64,000 nt of DNA, taken from Jaltomata sinuosa (lineage: Eukaryota > Streptophyta > Magnoliopsida > Solanales > Solanaceae). Where the stretch lies: the NCBI GenBank assembly GCA_003996215.1, contig QJPP01001570.1, positions 91,959 through 155,958 of the forward strand, in the 5' to 3' direction. The notes under the pieces were generated by a model. The model was not told the origin of the DNA. It did no database searches and saw nothing but the letters and a program-made list of their open reading frames with translations. Shown here piece after piece: positions 1-10,919 of this stretch. Made by a program: the position numbers and the translations under genes. Each line of letters begins with the position of its first letter. Position 1 is the first letter of the stretch.

Positions 1-785
1 TCACTTGCTTTCAAGAGAGTGAACACACTCTCTGTGCCACCTCAACACTAAAGGGTGTATTTATTATACTTTAAAATAGTTTAAGATGTGTCGCTGGGAT
101 TTCACCTATAATTTAGGGTGGTACTTATGCATTATCTCTATCTAAGTAAGTTATCCTAAAAAAAAAGGGATAACCTTATATATGTTTCTTCGAAAATATA
201 TTTTGCTAATATTTGGTGAAAAATTGTTCACATTAAAAACACTTCCTTAGTTTTAGTATGTACAATATTATTATTTTTATTAGTCTATTTCAAAAGAATA
301 TCACATTTTTATATTTAAAAATAATTTAATTTTGAACATCTCATTTTATTCATAATATAAAGATTTTGTAGCCATTACAAATCAAAAAAAAATTATTTTC
401 TCAAATTTTGTGTGAGTGAAGTTGTATGTGCAAATTGGAACTGAGGGAACAAAAAGAAATTGTTATGTCGTCTCACATCAGTTATGGATGGGATAATTGA
501 TCATTCTTATATGATTTAGACACATCCTTACCATTATAAGTTCGTTTTTGAAGTAAAGTTAAATTCAAGATTCATTTCTTAATACGCATGATATCAAGGT
601 TAGACTCATTACAATTCTTATTTTATTGAATGTTGAACTCATGTTATATTGTATACGTTTCGTATGTCTAATTCTAGATGTGCAGGAGAGGTATTTCAGA
701 GTTTCACCTTGTCTATGAATCAGATAACTGATCTTTTTATATGATCTTGAGCAATCCACAAAGCTAGCTTTTAAGGTTGAATTAA
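1..785. other. AT-rich spacer with possible LTR remnants
   Basis: No gene is supported here. A small perfect hairpin (AGAGAGTG / CACTCTCT) lies near 14-33. Two stretches, about 465-570 and 690-780, resemble each other and the segment near 27.65-27.77 kb: a 'cacatc..gttatggatggg' motif followed by 'atatgat..' and 'agctagcttttaaggttgaatta'. I read these as decayed retroelement LTR pieces, by memory of common nightshade LTRs. Short reading frames in the stretch have no recognisable content. Confidence 0.3.
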
Positions 786-1118
786 TAGTCTGCTAGGTCA
801 AGCTTATTTTTCCTAGAAGTGCTTATTTTTTCGAAAGTTTTTTTTAAAAAAAAAAAGGTGTTTGACCAAATTTTTGAGAGAAAATAAGTGTTTCTGAAGA
901 GTAGCATAAGCTGTTTTTCATAAGCTAAAAAAACTCAAAAGCACTTTTGAGAAAAATACACTTAGAATTACTTTTAAAAAGCTTGGTCAAATACTAATTG
1001 CTGCTCAAAAGTGTTTTTTAACTTTATTGGCCAAACACAAACTGTTTCCCAACAAGAGTACTTGCCTGAGAAGCACTTTTCAAATAAGCTGATTTTAGAA
1101 GCTTGGTCAAACAGACTA
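786..1118. mobile_element. MITE with TAGTCTG termini, flanked by TTAA
   Basis: The ends form an inverted repeat: the left end reads TAGTCTGCTAGGTCAAGCTT and the right end, reversed, TAGTCTGTTTGACCAAGCTT. Both sides are flanked by TTAA (782-785 and 1119-1122), which may be a duplication or a palindromic coincidence. The interior has repeated AAAAGTGTTTTT and TTGGCCAAACAC motifs typical of very common nightshade MITEs. It encodes nothing. Confidence 0.65.
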
Positions 1119-1267
1119 TTAAAAAGTTTGGTCAAATACTAATTATTGCTCAAAAGTGTTTCTTTAAATTTATTGGCCAAACACAAACTGTTTTTCGTCA
1201 AAAGTACTTTTTTGAAGAGCACTTTTCAAAATAAGCTGATTTTAAAATTTTGGCCAAACATGCTATT
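976..1267. repeat. Tandem duplication of the MITE right half, about 145 bp x 2
   Basis: The block at about 976-1120 ('aaaaagcttggtcaaatactaatt...aagctgattttagaagcttgg') recurs at about 1121-1267 with the same order of motifs. The second copy lies outside the inverted-repeat ends, so it arose by tandem duplication or as a second truncated insertion. A short reading frame at 1146-1412 crosses it and is not a gene. Confidence 0.7.
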
Positions 1268-1841
1268 CCACGGAGTGATACATGTACCAAATGCATCCTT
1301 TCTTTCTCGTTCACTCAGGGGGGTGTGGACACACCTGCGTGGATTACAGGTGACAGTTATAAAAATGGCGGAGAAGTTAACAGCACCTGACGACATTCAG
1401 GGATGGATGTAGACTCATCGGGTAGGAATAATCATTTCGGTCCTGATAGAAGTGGCGACCATTCTCAAGAACGGTGTAACATTATTTTTTAACAGATTAC
1501 ATTTATTTATCTCAAATGATATGTCATGTTTTTGTTTCTCTTTTACACATCTTTTAAGAAGACATTAATTATGAAAGATCTTGACTATCTTACCCTTATA
1601 ATGTTTTAATATATAATCTTTCTTCATTGAATATTTACTCTATTTATGTGTGATCACCCTATAATTAAAGTGTTTGTAGTCTTCAAGAACAATTATAAAA
1701 TGAGCAAAGAATAACTAATTTTATCTTAAACTTGATAATTAATTTTATCTTAAATAAAAAATAAAAAATAATTTGACATAATTATTTTTAGAAATCAAAA
1801 CATAATTTGAGACGGAGGAAGTAATTGGTAAATGACACTAA
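1268..1841. other. Non-coding spacer
   Basis: AT-rich. The end of a Stowaway-like MITE ('gagacggaggaagta') is visible near 1809-1824, just before the PIF-like element. No gene or RNA is seen. Confidence 0.4.
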
Positions 1842-3124
1842 GGGGTTGTTAGGTAGGATGTATTAGAAAAATTAATTCATGCATTAGTTTTATGTATTAT
1901 TAATACCTTGTTTGATATATTTTTTCAATCTATGTATAACTAATACACTCTATTTGATATTATGCTGGGATTAGTAGTGCTGAGATTAGTTATGCTGAGG
2001 TGATTTTTTATTCAGTGTTTGATTTGATGTATTAAAAATAATTTACATTACTATATTTCTAAAAAGATATTATTTGTTTACAAAAATACCCTTCATATTT
2101 TATAGCTTTGTGTACTTTCTTTACAAAGCTTTATTCTTCATTCTTAAAAATAAAAAATAATTCTTTTTGACATTCTCACTTAAATTATCTAGAGAAAATT
2201 TTCATATTGATAAATTGAAAATAAGTTATTCATAAATTTTTATTATTGAGCTCCCAATTTTTATTGACGTTTTCAAATGAAAATTAATCTTTTTTGAGTC
2301 TTGATTAATTTTTTAAGATTATTTTTTATAGTGAATTTTCTAACCTTATACATTCTACGGTTATTAAAGTAGGTTGAATGGTTAAGTTTCTTTCCTAAAG
2401 TTGAAAATTTTGATAGTAAATGATGATCAAGTGGGCTAAAAAAATGAGCGTGGATGTATATATATATATATAAAAAAAATTAGAGTCATAATAACTTGTA
2501 ATTGTTTTAGACTTATTTGAATGAAAAAATTAGAGTCATAATAACTTGTAATTGTTTTAGACTTATTTGAATGAAAATTAGCTACATGTTAGTAAAAGGA
2601 TGAAATACATGTCTTCTTATCATGCATAAAGAAGACATTTTTAGCAATAGAAAATTTCATTACCTATAATTATTTTAGACCTAAGAGAAAATTTTGTGGC
2701 ATGATTATAATTGAAATTTTATTGAGTGTCCTCAAAGATAATTTTTTAAAAAATATTTTTCGCGTATCATGCGGGAAAGATACTAGTACAAATATAAATG
2801 CGGGCAAGATACTAGTACAAATATAAAGCATGAAAATCAAGAAAATAAATAAAAACTTAGAAAGAAAATTATAAAATATTTAAAGGAAACTTGAGGATAT
2901 TTTTGTCTAAATCAATATTTATCCCATGTATCAAAACATGTGTATTACTAATATCATGGAATGTGATGTATTAGTTATACACCCTATAATACTAAATAGA
3001 GTGTATAATTAGTACATCTATTAATTTTATACATAGCCACAAAATTTCTACTAAACAATGTATTAAATAATATCAACCTTAGTACATGTATTATTTGGCT
3101 TAATACATTGTACCAAACGACTCC
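1842..3124. mobile_element. PIF/Harbinger (Tourist)-like element, copy 1
   Basis: The left end GGGGTTGTTAGG and the reversed right end GGAGTCGTTTGG form imperfect inverted repeats, and both sides carry TAA (1839-1841, 3125-3127), fitting the 3-bp target duplication of PIF/Harbinger elements. The body has no coding capacity. A second copy in opposite orientation is at 29775-32332; they share, for example, the block around 2610-2730 (reverse complement at about 31045-31185). The comparison gives empty-site evidence for two insertions in copy 2. Confidence 0.75.
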
Positions 3125-3146
3125 TAATTGTTATGTATAATTAATA

Positions 3147-3406
3147 CTCCTTTTGTTCCTTTTTAGTTGTCATGTTGCTCTTCTCGAGAGTCAATTTGAC
3201 TAATTTTCAAAGCTCAATTAGATTAGATTAATTTAATTTTTTAAAATTAAAATTTAGATATTTAAAAACTATACGAAAAGTACTATTAGTTGCAATTTTT
3301 CTCATATCAATAGGATGAAAATATACTTGTTAAAAATATCAGTCAAACTTTATATTGTTTGACTCTAAAAAAGAAAACTATGACAACTAAAAAGGAACAC
3401 GAGGGG
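3147..3406. mobile_element. Stowaway MITE
   Basis: A 260-bp element with long inverted ends: left CTCCTTTTGTTCCTTTTTAG, and the right end reversed CCCCTCGTGTTCCTTTTTAG. TA dinucleotides flank both ends (3145-3146, 3407-3408), the hallmark of Tc1/mariner-derived Stowaway elements. Non-coding. Confidence 0.85.
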
Positions 3407-3408
3407 TA

Positions 3409-3642
3409 CATGGAAAATCATGGTATTAACAATTCAATGATATTTAATGCATACATTAGCATGGTTAAGACACAAATGCCCCTCAAAATCTTTTCTACAT
3501 CATTTTTCATCGTATTAATTTGTAAAGGGTATTTTTGTAAACAAATGCAATACACAAAAAATAATTTTAACATAATTAATATCAACATTACTTAATACAC
3601 ACTATTCAACATTATTCTTGTACACTCTGACAAAGGACTCCC
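3409..3642. repeat. Remnant of a further PIF/Tourist-like copy
   Basis: The right edge (acacactattcaacattatt...ggactccc, followed by TAA) closely matches the right end of the element at 29775-32332 (cttattcaatattattt...aatccc). The matching left end is not clear: it may begin next to the end of copy 1 near 3125, with the Stowaway MITE inserted in it. No gene. Confidence 0.5.
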
Positions 3643-3669
3643 TAATAGTAAGTCTGGCAACAGAACTGA

Positions 3670-3805
3670 GAGGTGCCGGTACCGGTTTCGTCCGGTGTAG
3701 GCGCTGGCCGGTAGGGGTAACGGGACGGAAGGGAGAAATTTACCGGATCGTCCCGGTCCGGTTCGTCCTGGTACCGGTCCGGTCCGATTCGATCCGGGCG
3801 GGAAA
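3670..3805. repeat. Left subterminal GC-rich repeat cluster of the hAT element
   Basis: Dense short repeats of CCGG, GGTACCGG and GTCCGG in a region much richer in GC than the surrounding DNA. In hAT elements subterminal repeats are the usual transposase binding sites; assigning that role here is inference. Confidence 0.6.
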
Positions 3806-4320
3806 TCAATTTTCGATTTTTTTTTTTTAATTAAGTAGCCATTGGGTTAGTCGTTGGCAATGGTCAGTGGGCCCCACCAAATGGCTATTTGAGCCAAAAC
3901 ACCCCCTACCCCCCAAACCTTTTTTAATACCCCAAAATTTTTAAAAATACATTTTAGTCCAAAATTTTAACTATAAAAATTCCCCACCCCTTCATTATTT
4001 ACCACACAAAATTTCTTCTTCTTCATCTACTCTCTCAACTCTCAATCTTCTACTCTTCTACTCTCTCAACTCTCAATCTTCTACTCTTCTACTCTCTATT
4101 CTCTAATAGTCTAATAGTCTCTATTAAATTGTTAATTTTATTAGTTGGATTATTTTGGAGCAATCTTCAAGTTTCATCTATCAATTTCGCATTTTGGTTA
4201 TACACGTCTGCTTTTACGCAGACGTTTGGTACATTCGTTCCAACTTTCATCTCTTTACTAGTTTATTTTTTTGCATTTAATTTTCGTATTTATTTATTTG
4301 CTTGCTTTTAATATTTTAAT

Positions 4321-6924
4321 ATGGAATCCGGTGATAAAAATGTCGACCAAAGGAAAAAAATACTTTTTGGTAGGTTGACTAATGCAGTAATCGAAAAAAG
4401 TAAAGTCGGTAGTTTTTCTAAATCCAAATCTAAAACTAGACAAGTGCCTCAATTAAGAATAAATACGAATGATTTTACACATGTTGATGAAACTCCTTTT
4501 AATATTGATAGCAATACTCAATTAGATCATGAATCTTTACAGACAAGGTTTAGTAATTTTAATGAAGAACTAGATGAAGAAGTAGAATATGATAATGAAT
4601 ATGAATATGATGGTAATAATACTTATGACGATGATGAAACAGAGCAGCCTACGGCTACTAGTGCCACTCTCGCTCCCGCTCCCGCTCTCACTCCCCCTGT
4701 ACATCCTACTAGGGCTAAGCCAAAGGCTGAACGTCCTAAAAAATCTATTGTGTGGCAATTTATGACTCAAAGTGAGGATAAAACTCAAGCTATTTGTAAA
4801 AAATGTAAATATATTTTGAATCATAAAATTATGGGAAAGTCGGGTGGGATGGGACATTTAAGAAATCATTTGTTGGGATATTGTAAAAATAAATTTTTGC
4901 AAGCTCAGGCTATAGCCGATCCAATAAAATATGGTACTCCCCTTCCCGATGCATCTGTAGGAGTAGGGGCCTCTAACATGATCCAAACATAGTTAAACCT
5001 TTCTAATGTTTCTGGCCCTAGTACACATCGCAGTTATAGTAGAGAAAGGATCTTGAAGAATTAGCTAAAATGATTGTAGTTTGTGACTTGCCTTTTAGTT
5101 TTGCTGAAAATCCCGATTTTGTTCATTATATTCAAATAGTATATAATCCATCTTTCACGGGTTTTTCAAGAAATACTATTAAAAAGGTTGTTTTTGATTA
5201 TCAAGGACAACATTTGCAATATCTTCGTTGTTTATTTAACTATAATACTTGTAGAATGGCTATCACTTCTGATATGGGTCGTAGTCCTAATGGTAACGAT
5301 TATTTCACTATTACTGGTCATTTGATTGATGAAAATTGGAACATGCAAAAAATAATTTTAGGTTATAAATATTGTGAAATGTTGAAAGCCGGTAGTTACA
5401 TAGCTCAAACTATTATAGATGTTTTACAATTTTATGGAATTTGTAATAAAGTAATTAGTGTCACCCTTGATAATGCTTCTAATAATACAAATGTTGTTGA
5501 TAAACTAAAATCGACAATTTGCCCTATTTATAATGACGGTTTTCATATTAGGTGTGCTGCACACATATATAATTTAATTGTTAGAAATGGTATAGCAATG
5601 TATAATGATGGTTGTATAAAATGTGAAGCTGCATGTCATTTTATTTTTAAATGTCAAGTAAAGTCTAGACGTGTAGAGTTTGAACGCCGTTGTCAAGAAT
5701 TTCAACTTCCCACTAGAAAAATTTCAAAAATGGTGTCTACTAGATAGAATTCTTTATATGAAATGCTTAAAGTTGCTTATGAATATAGAAAGCCTTTACA
5801 AATGGTTTGGAATGCTCACAATTCAGATAATGATTATAGAATTACTGACACTGATTGGAATGAAGTATATGAACTTAGAGAATTTTTAAAAGTTTTTTAT
5901 TTAGCTACAAAACAAATATCTGGACTTTATTATCCAACTATTTGTTCAGTTTTACCAAATATATGTGCTATTTCTGATAAAAATTTTCAATACAAAAATA
6001 TTTCACGGTTTAAAGAATTCATTAATGCAATGATTAAAAAATTTAGAAAATATTTTATTCCTATTCCTCAAATTTATTTAACTGCTTGTTTATTAAACCC
6101 AACTTACAAAGAAATAGGTGCAGCACGAATGGTTGAAAGAATATATTCAAATTTAGATATTTTAGAGATTATATATCAGCAAAGTATCCAAGGTGACGAA
6201 GTTGTCGAAGAGGACAAAATACCTAGTTTGTTCGATGTTAAAGATAGCATAAGAATTGAAGCTAGAAAATTGTATGACTTGTATAATTCTAGTAGAATAA
6301 ATGATAAGCACGTAATGTAGAACCTTCAAGTTCTAGGCGTAGATATTCAAATGAAGATGATATTAATGATATGATGAAAAATTATCTTGGTCTTACTTCT
6401 AATGAAAGGAATGATTTTGATAAATATCTTAATCAGGGAATGGAAAGCATCAAGGATGCACAAGGCAAACCTCAACTTTTGGAATGGTGGAAGACTCGCG
6501 GCAGGTCATTTCCAAAACTTCAACCGGTGGTTCGAGATTTGCTAGCTATTCAAGCATCTTCAGTAGCTTCGGAGGGCGCTTTTAGTGCAGCAAGATATCA
6601 AATTGGGGGGCATAGGTATCATTAGCATCAGACAACTTGGAGATATCGGTATTGTTTAGAAATTGGATCAATGCCGAGCGAAGGAATTATGGGCGTCCTA
6701 GTTTACCTGCTCAATTTGAATATGATATAGATAATATTTTAGTAAATTCTAGTGAAGACGGCATGGATGCATTGGAGGATCAAGCACAACAACCACTTCC
6801 AGAAAATGTTACCAGGGAATTGTTAGAAACTCTACGTCAAGACTTCAAGGATTCAAATATTAGTATGATAGTTCGAGGCCTAATTCAAACAGGACCCTTC
6901 CTAGAAGGTGGCTGCGTAGATTAG
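4321..6924 (+). pseudogene. hAT transposase, multiply broken
   Basis: Read in pieces (4321-4992, 5070-5747, 5763-6320, 6371-6625, 6637-6924) the region encodes a hAT transposase. The first piece has an acidic N-terminus, a Pro/Ala-rich linker, then a BED zinc finger (AICKKCKY... with downstream His and Cys, about residues 158-189). The second and third carry the RNase-H-like catalytic region (TLDNASNNTNVV; AAHIYNLIV; MLKVAYEYRKP). The fourth and fifth carry the C-terminal hAT dimerisation domain (IQASSVASEGAFSAARYQIG). Breaks: an in-frame TAG at 4990-4992, a frameshift near 5053, a TAG at 5745-5747 where the family normally has Trp, and frameshifts near 6317 and 6622. No functional protein can be made. 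Confidence 0.9.
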
Positions 6925-7410
6925 GTCCTCTTCTAATATTTGTAATACAAATTGTATTATTTAATTTTTATGAATAAAATTATAGGTTATTCCCCTTAAA
7001 AAAATTTAATTATTATCTTCAATTTAATACAAGTCTTTTTTATACATTTCAATTTTTAAATGTTTCAAACTTAAGTTACAATTTGAAATTTAAAAAGTTT
7101 AAAAAATGAAAGTTTGATATAGTTTAAAAAGTTTTAAACTTAAGTAAGTAAGTTATTAAGTTAGTTATTGTTTAAAAATTTAAATTTAAACTTTTAAGAC
7201 TTAAGACTTAAGAGTTTGAAAAGTTTTTAAGAATTTGAAATTTGAAATTTAAACTTTTAGAGTTTAAAATTTAAACTCTAAAAAAAGTCTAATTTATTAA
7301 GTTATATTTTTAAAAGAAATATAAAATAACTTATATATTTTGAAACTTTTTCAATTATAATTAATCAAATTTTAATTTAATTAAAATTTTTAAAAAAAAA
7401 AAGGGAGTTG
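6925..7410. other. AT-rich 3' interior of the hAT element
   Basis: Non-coding, strongly AT-rich. It contains many short repeats of 'gtttaaa' and 'acttaag' (about 7050-7280) that resemble degenerate tandem repeats. No gene. Confidence 0.5.
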
Positions 7411-7560
7411 GACCCGATATACCGGTCCGGGACGAAAAGGGTAAAACTTCCCGGTACTACTGGTACCGGTTCCGTCCCGGTTTCCGGCCAACCAACGAAA
7501 GATGACTCCGGTTCCGGTTAATACCGGTCCGGCAGACTCGGTACCGGTGCCGGTGTCACC
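7411..7560. repeat. Right subterminal GC-rich repeat cluster of the hAT element
   Basis: Mirror of the left cluster: ACCGGTCCGG, GGTACCGG and CGGTTCCGG motifs in inverted orientation relative to 3670-3805. A short minus-strand reading frame through it is a by-product. Confidence 0.6.
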
Positions 7561-7595
7561 ACCTCCCACATACTCCACTTTTGAGATATATGTTG

Positions 7596-7901
7596 TATAA
7601 TACATAAATGTATCCTTTAACTTGGCCTCAACTCACATTTATGCCTTCCAACTTTGGATATGCACAAGTAGACACTTAAACTTGTATAAAGTTGAACAAG
7701 TAAACACATGCATCATACGTGGCGTCCTATGTGGCAATTCACATCTTTATGTGGCATCCTACGTGTATTATGCCACGTAGGACGCGTGTGTCTAATTGTT
7801 CAACTTTATACAAGCTTAAGTATCAACTTGTACATATTCAAAATTGGAGGGAATAAATGTGAGTTGAGACCAAGCTAAAAGACATGTTTATGTATTATGC
7901 C
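7596..7901. mobile_element. MITE, inverted-repeat family A, copy 1
   Basis: About 306 bp forming one long imperfect hairpin. The left arm (ATAATACATAAATGTATCC) pairs with the right arm ending TATGTATTAT, and 'acttaaacttgtataaagttgaac' pairs with 'gttcaactttatacaagctt'. A second copy of about 307 bp is at 48862-49168. Non-coding. Confidence 0.8.
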
Positions 7902-8324
7902 TTGTAATTATTATTGCAAACTTTGGACATCAGTAATGCAGGTGTGAAGGATATAAAAAGGGAGACAGACATGAATTCTCCCTCATACCACCAGCACTAC
8001 TACTACATGATATCTCCCTTCTTTTAATCCCATGTATATACCTAACTAAAACAGTTCTGAATACTGTTCCAAGAATCACCATTTATATATCAAGAAAACT
8101 ACACTTCCTTACTTCAATGGCAACACATATTCCTCCAGTAAGAAGATTAGTAACCATGAAGGAGAAGATAAATGTGATGAATAGTGTCCATACCCATTGA
8201 ACTAAAGCTTGAAAAAATGGTTCATAGATGAAATATTGCTCAAGGAGTCAGAAGCAAATAGTTCAAGATTGAAGAACAATGAATCAGCAAATACTATAAT
8301 ATAAACACAATAAGGAGTGACAAA
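7902..8324. other. Upstream region of the isopentenyltransferase gene
   Basis: Non-coding. No recognisable repeat except short (CTA)n runs. This is the probable promoter and enhancer region of the downstream gene. A short minus-strand reading frame at 8202-8396 has no recognisable content. Confidence 0.4.
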
Positions 8325-8334
8325 TATATAAATA
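8325..8334 (+). promoter_or_regulatory. Candidate TATA box for the isopentenyltransferase gene
   Basis: TATATAAATA, about 180 bp upstream of the start codon at 8516. A second weaker candidate, GATAAATA at about 8445, lies 70 bp upstream. Which one sets transcription cannot be decided from sequence. Confidence 0.4.
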
Positions 8335-8515
8335 GTACTACTACTAGTAACAAACCACCCCATTATCTGTTCCACTTTCATCAACCGACCTTCCATTTTG
8401 CTCTGTTTTTTTTCTTTTCAGTACTATATTCTCTGCCAAAGCAAGGATAAATAGTCTTCTGTATGTTATTGTGTGCATATTTGCTTAATTTATCACCATC
8501 ATCATTATCTTCCTT

Positions 8516-9544
8516 ATGAGAAAATTATCATTTCTATCAACAACAACGAGTACTAATCAGTCTTTTAGCTCAAACACTTTTTTTGTCTTCCCTCTTTCTG
8601 TCCCACAAAGAAACATCTTCTTCCCCAAATGGACCCGTAATGTGGTCACTGCAGCTCTCCAATGTCCCCCCACAACCAGTACTGTACCACGACGACGATC
8701 CAAAAAGATCGTCGTCATAATGGGTGCTACTGGTTGTGGGAAATCAAAACTCTCCATCGACCTCGCTACTCGTTTCTTCCCTTATTCTGAAATCATCAAC
8801 TCCGACAAAATCCAAGTTTACAATGGCCTAAACATCACTACAAACAAAATCTCAATGCCAGAAAGGCGCGGTGTACCTCACCATCTCCTCGGTGAGTTCA
8901 AAGCTACCGAATTCTTCTCTCCTTCCGATTTCCGCTCAGTTGCTGCTTCCAGAATTGACGAAATCGTTAATCGAGGGAAAATCCCTTTTGTTGTAGGTGG
9001 GTCTAATTCCTTCATCTATGCTCTGCTTGCAAAAAGATTCAACTCGGAGTTACACATTTTCGAACATTCAAATCCGGTAACCACCAAAGAGCTACTCCGT
9101 TATCAATGTTGCTTCATCTGGGTTGATGTTATGGCACCTGTACTGAATCAGTATCTAGACAAACGAGTCGACGAAATGCTCGATTCAGAGATGTTCGAAG
9201 AACTACAAGAGTATTTCGAGAAAGAGGGGTTTTCCGATAATAATAATAGCGGGATACAGAAGGCAATAGGGATACCGGAGTTCGAGAGATATTTCAAAGG
9301 GGAGAAATCATACGAAGAAGCAGCTATGGAGATAAAGGAGAACACGAGGGTATTAGCGGAAAGACAAGTGTGGAAGATCATGCGGCTGAGAGAAGCAGGG
9401 TGGGACCTACAAAGAGTGGATGCTACGGCGGCGTTCACGGCGGTGATGTCAGAATCCGGCGGGGGGAATACGGCGAGGCAAATTTGGGAAAAACAGGTGC
9501 TGTTACCAAGCGCCAAGATTGTGAAGCAGTTCTTGTTGGAGTAG
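8516..9544 (+). CDS. IPT: Adenylate isopentenyltransferase (cytokinin synthase)
   Basis: A 342-residue single-exon enzyme that transfers an isopentenyl group from DMAPP to ATP/ADP, the first step of plant cytokinin synthesis. Residues 1-60 are Ser/Thr/Arg-rich and low in acid, like a plastid transit peptide. The P-loop GATGCGKS is at 70-77, the DKIQVY motif at 97-102, HHLLGE at about 122-127 and VGGSNSFI at 160-167. These fit the plant ATP/ADP-type IPT family, and length and lack of introns also match; the similarity suggests the IPT3/IPT5 group, but the paralogue number cannot be fixed. There is no zinc finger as in tRNA-type IPTs and no CaaX box at the C-terminus (VKQFLLE). The start is the first in-frame ATG giving a plausible transit peptide. 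No break is seen, so the gene should be functional. Confidence 0.93.
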   Translation: MRKLSFLSTTTSTNQSFSSNTFFVFPLSVPQRNIFFPKWTRNVVTAALQCPPTTSTVPRRRSKKIVVIMGATGCGKSKLSIDLATRFFPYSEIINSDKIQVYNGLNITTNKISMPERRGVPHHLLGEFKATEFFSPSDFRSVAASRIDEIVNRGKIPFVVGGSNSFIYALLAKRFNSELHIFEHSNPVTTKELLRYQCCFIWVDVMAPVLNQYLDKRVDEMLDSEMFEELQEYFEKEGFSDNNNSGIQKAIGIPEFERYFKGEKSYEEAAMEIKENTRVLAERQVWKIMRLREAGWDLQRVDATAAFTAVMSESGGGNTARQIWEKQVLLPSAKIVKQFLLE

Positions 9545-9817
9545 GTCGTTTTCCAGCTATTTCCAGCTCTCAATTTTCCAATTTCTTTTTTTCTTTTTTT
9601 TTTTAATTTTTATCTTAATTTTCTTTTTAAGAAAAACATTAATATAGGTAATAGTGAAAAAGAGGGGCAGTCAATTGAATAAGAGGGCTGGATCATTGAA
9701 GTCAAACTCGTGATACTATGATTCGAATTATTATGACGGTTATCAAGTTGTTTCCGCGAGATATTTAGATCAGAGAGGTGAATTGGCGACCAATTTTGGG
9801 GTAATAGGACGTCTTTG

Positions 9818-9854
9818 ATGTTAGCTACGAGCAGCAGTTGTTCGTAGCTAACAT
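9818..9854. other. Perfect 13-bp hairpin downstream of IPT
   Basis: ATGTTAGCTACGA is followed by an 11-nt spacer and its exact reverse complement TCGTAGCTAACAT, about 275 bp after the IPT stop codon. No wider inverted repeat surrounds it. It could be a 3'-end RNA structure if the transcript extends this far, or a relic of a small element. The flanking stretch 9545-9817 is T-rich, then ordinary non-coding sequence. Confidence 0.7.
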
Positions 9855-10582
9855 ATGTAGATTCACAAGGGGGGAAAAGCAAGAAAAGAGTACTCTTCTA
9901 TTTTCTCTGATTTATGATGAATTTAGAAATCACTTTGGATTTTCAATTTTGGCCTTTTGTTTCCCATCATTGACCCATACATAAATAGTTTTACATTTGG
10001 GTTATAAGTTGAAATGCATGTTATTAATTGTCCATTTTTGTCTGCATAAAGAACAGAGGAGGAGAGGGAGTGATGTGTTGGTAAATGGAGGTACAAAGTT
10101 GGTTTTCTATGTAAAGCTAAATGATTTGTGCTTCTCACTCAATTGTCTAAATGGTTGTACATACAAAAGGGTGCAAAATGATGTTCGGCCAGTATAAAAG
10201 TTTTCGTATCATACAGTTCCTTTTAAGACATATACATCAGAAAATGAACATTAGTATTAGTAGATAAAAAAAATGACTCATAAAATCAGAATTTTGAAAT
10301 GGTAAGAAAGGTTTTTCTTGGTCTCTAGCACAAATCATTACCCTCCAATGCTCCAAATTTGTTGTGCTTCATTCAATTAAATTCTTTTCCAACGCGAAGG
10401 AGGTATTCCTTTCTTTTACTTTACTTTATTCACTGTACTAAAAATGTCTCAACTTATTGGAAATAGTTTAAAATTTCACTCCTTTCACCTTTTGGCTATT
10501 ATTGGTTCACGTGGATATTAGACCCAACAATAACAATAGTGGAGTTTAGAATGGGTATAGTGTACTTAGACCATAATTATTG
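9855..10582. other. Non-coding spacer
   Basis: AT-rich intergenic sequence. Short overlapping reading frames on both strands (about 9923-10197) show no domain or codon pattern. No RNA gene is seen. Confidence 0.4.
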
Positions 10583-10828
10583 ATCCTTTCGTTTAAAAAA
10601 AATGACCTACTTTCCGGTTTAGTCCATTTAAAAAAGAATAGCTTTTTCCTTTTTTGGCAACACTTTAATTTCAACTTTTCACATGGCATGTCTAAGACTA
10701 CAAGATTAAAGGGGATGTTGGTACATTTGATATAACTTTAATTTAAGATCACAATATTCAAAAGTTTCTTTATTTTCTTAAATTTCGTGCTAAGTCAAAA
10801 TAGATCATTCTTTTTTAAACGGAGAGAG
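10583..10828. mobile_element. Stowaway-like MITE
   Basis: The left end CCTTTCGTTTAAAAAAAATG and the right end, reversed (CTCTCTCCGTTTAAAAAAGA), form an inverted repeat. A related copy is at 25756-26006; they share 'ttttttggcaacact', 'acatggcatgtct' and 'gtgctaagtcaaaa'. Non-coding. The left edge lacks a clean TA. Confidence 0.65.
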
Positions 10829-10919
10829 TACTATTTTGGAAAAGGAAGAGAGACTGTTTTTGAAAGACCTTCGGCTGAGCAAACAGTGAAAAGAGGCAAT
10901 AGCAACAAATAGAAACAAC

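Larger units (their letters stand above)
3646..7561 (+). mobile_element. Decayed hAT-superfamily DNA transposon
   Basis: About 3.9 kb holding a broken hAT transposase (4321-6924) between GC-rich subterminal regions packed with CCGGTACCGG-like motifs. The left end TAGTAAGTCTGGCAAC and the reversed right end TGGTGACACCGGCACC agree at about 11 of 16 positions. The 8-bp duplication expected for hAT is not clear (CTCCCTAA on the left, CTCCCACA near the right, one base out of register), so the ends may be off by a few bases. The element is dead but may have been mobilised in trans. Confidence 0.8.
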
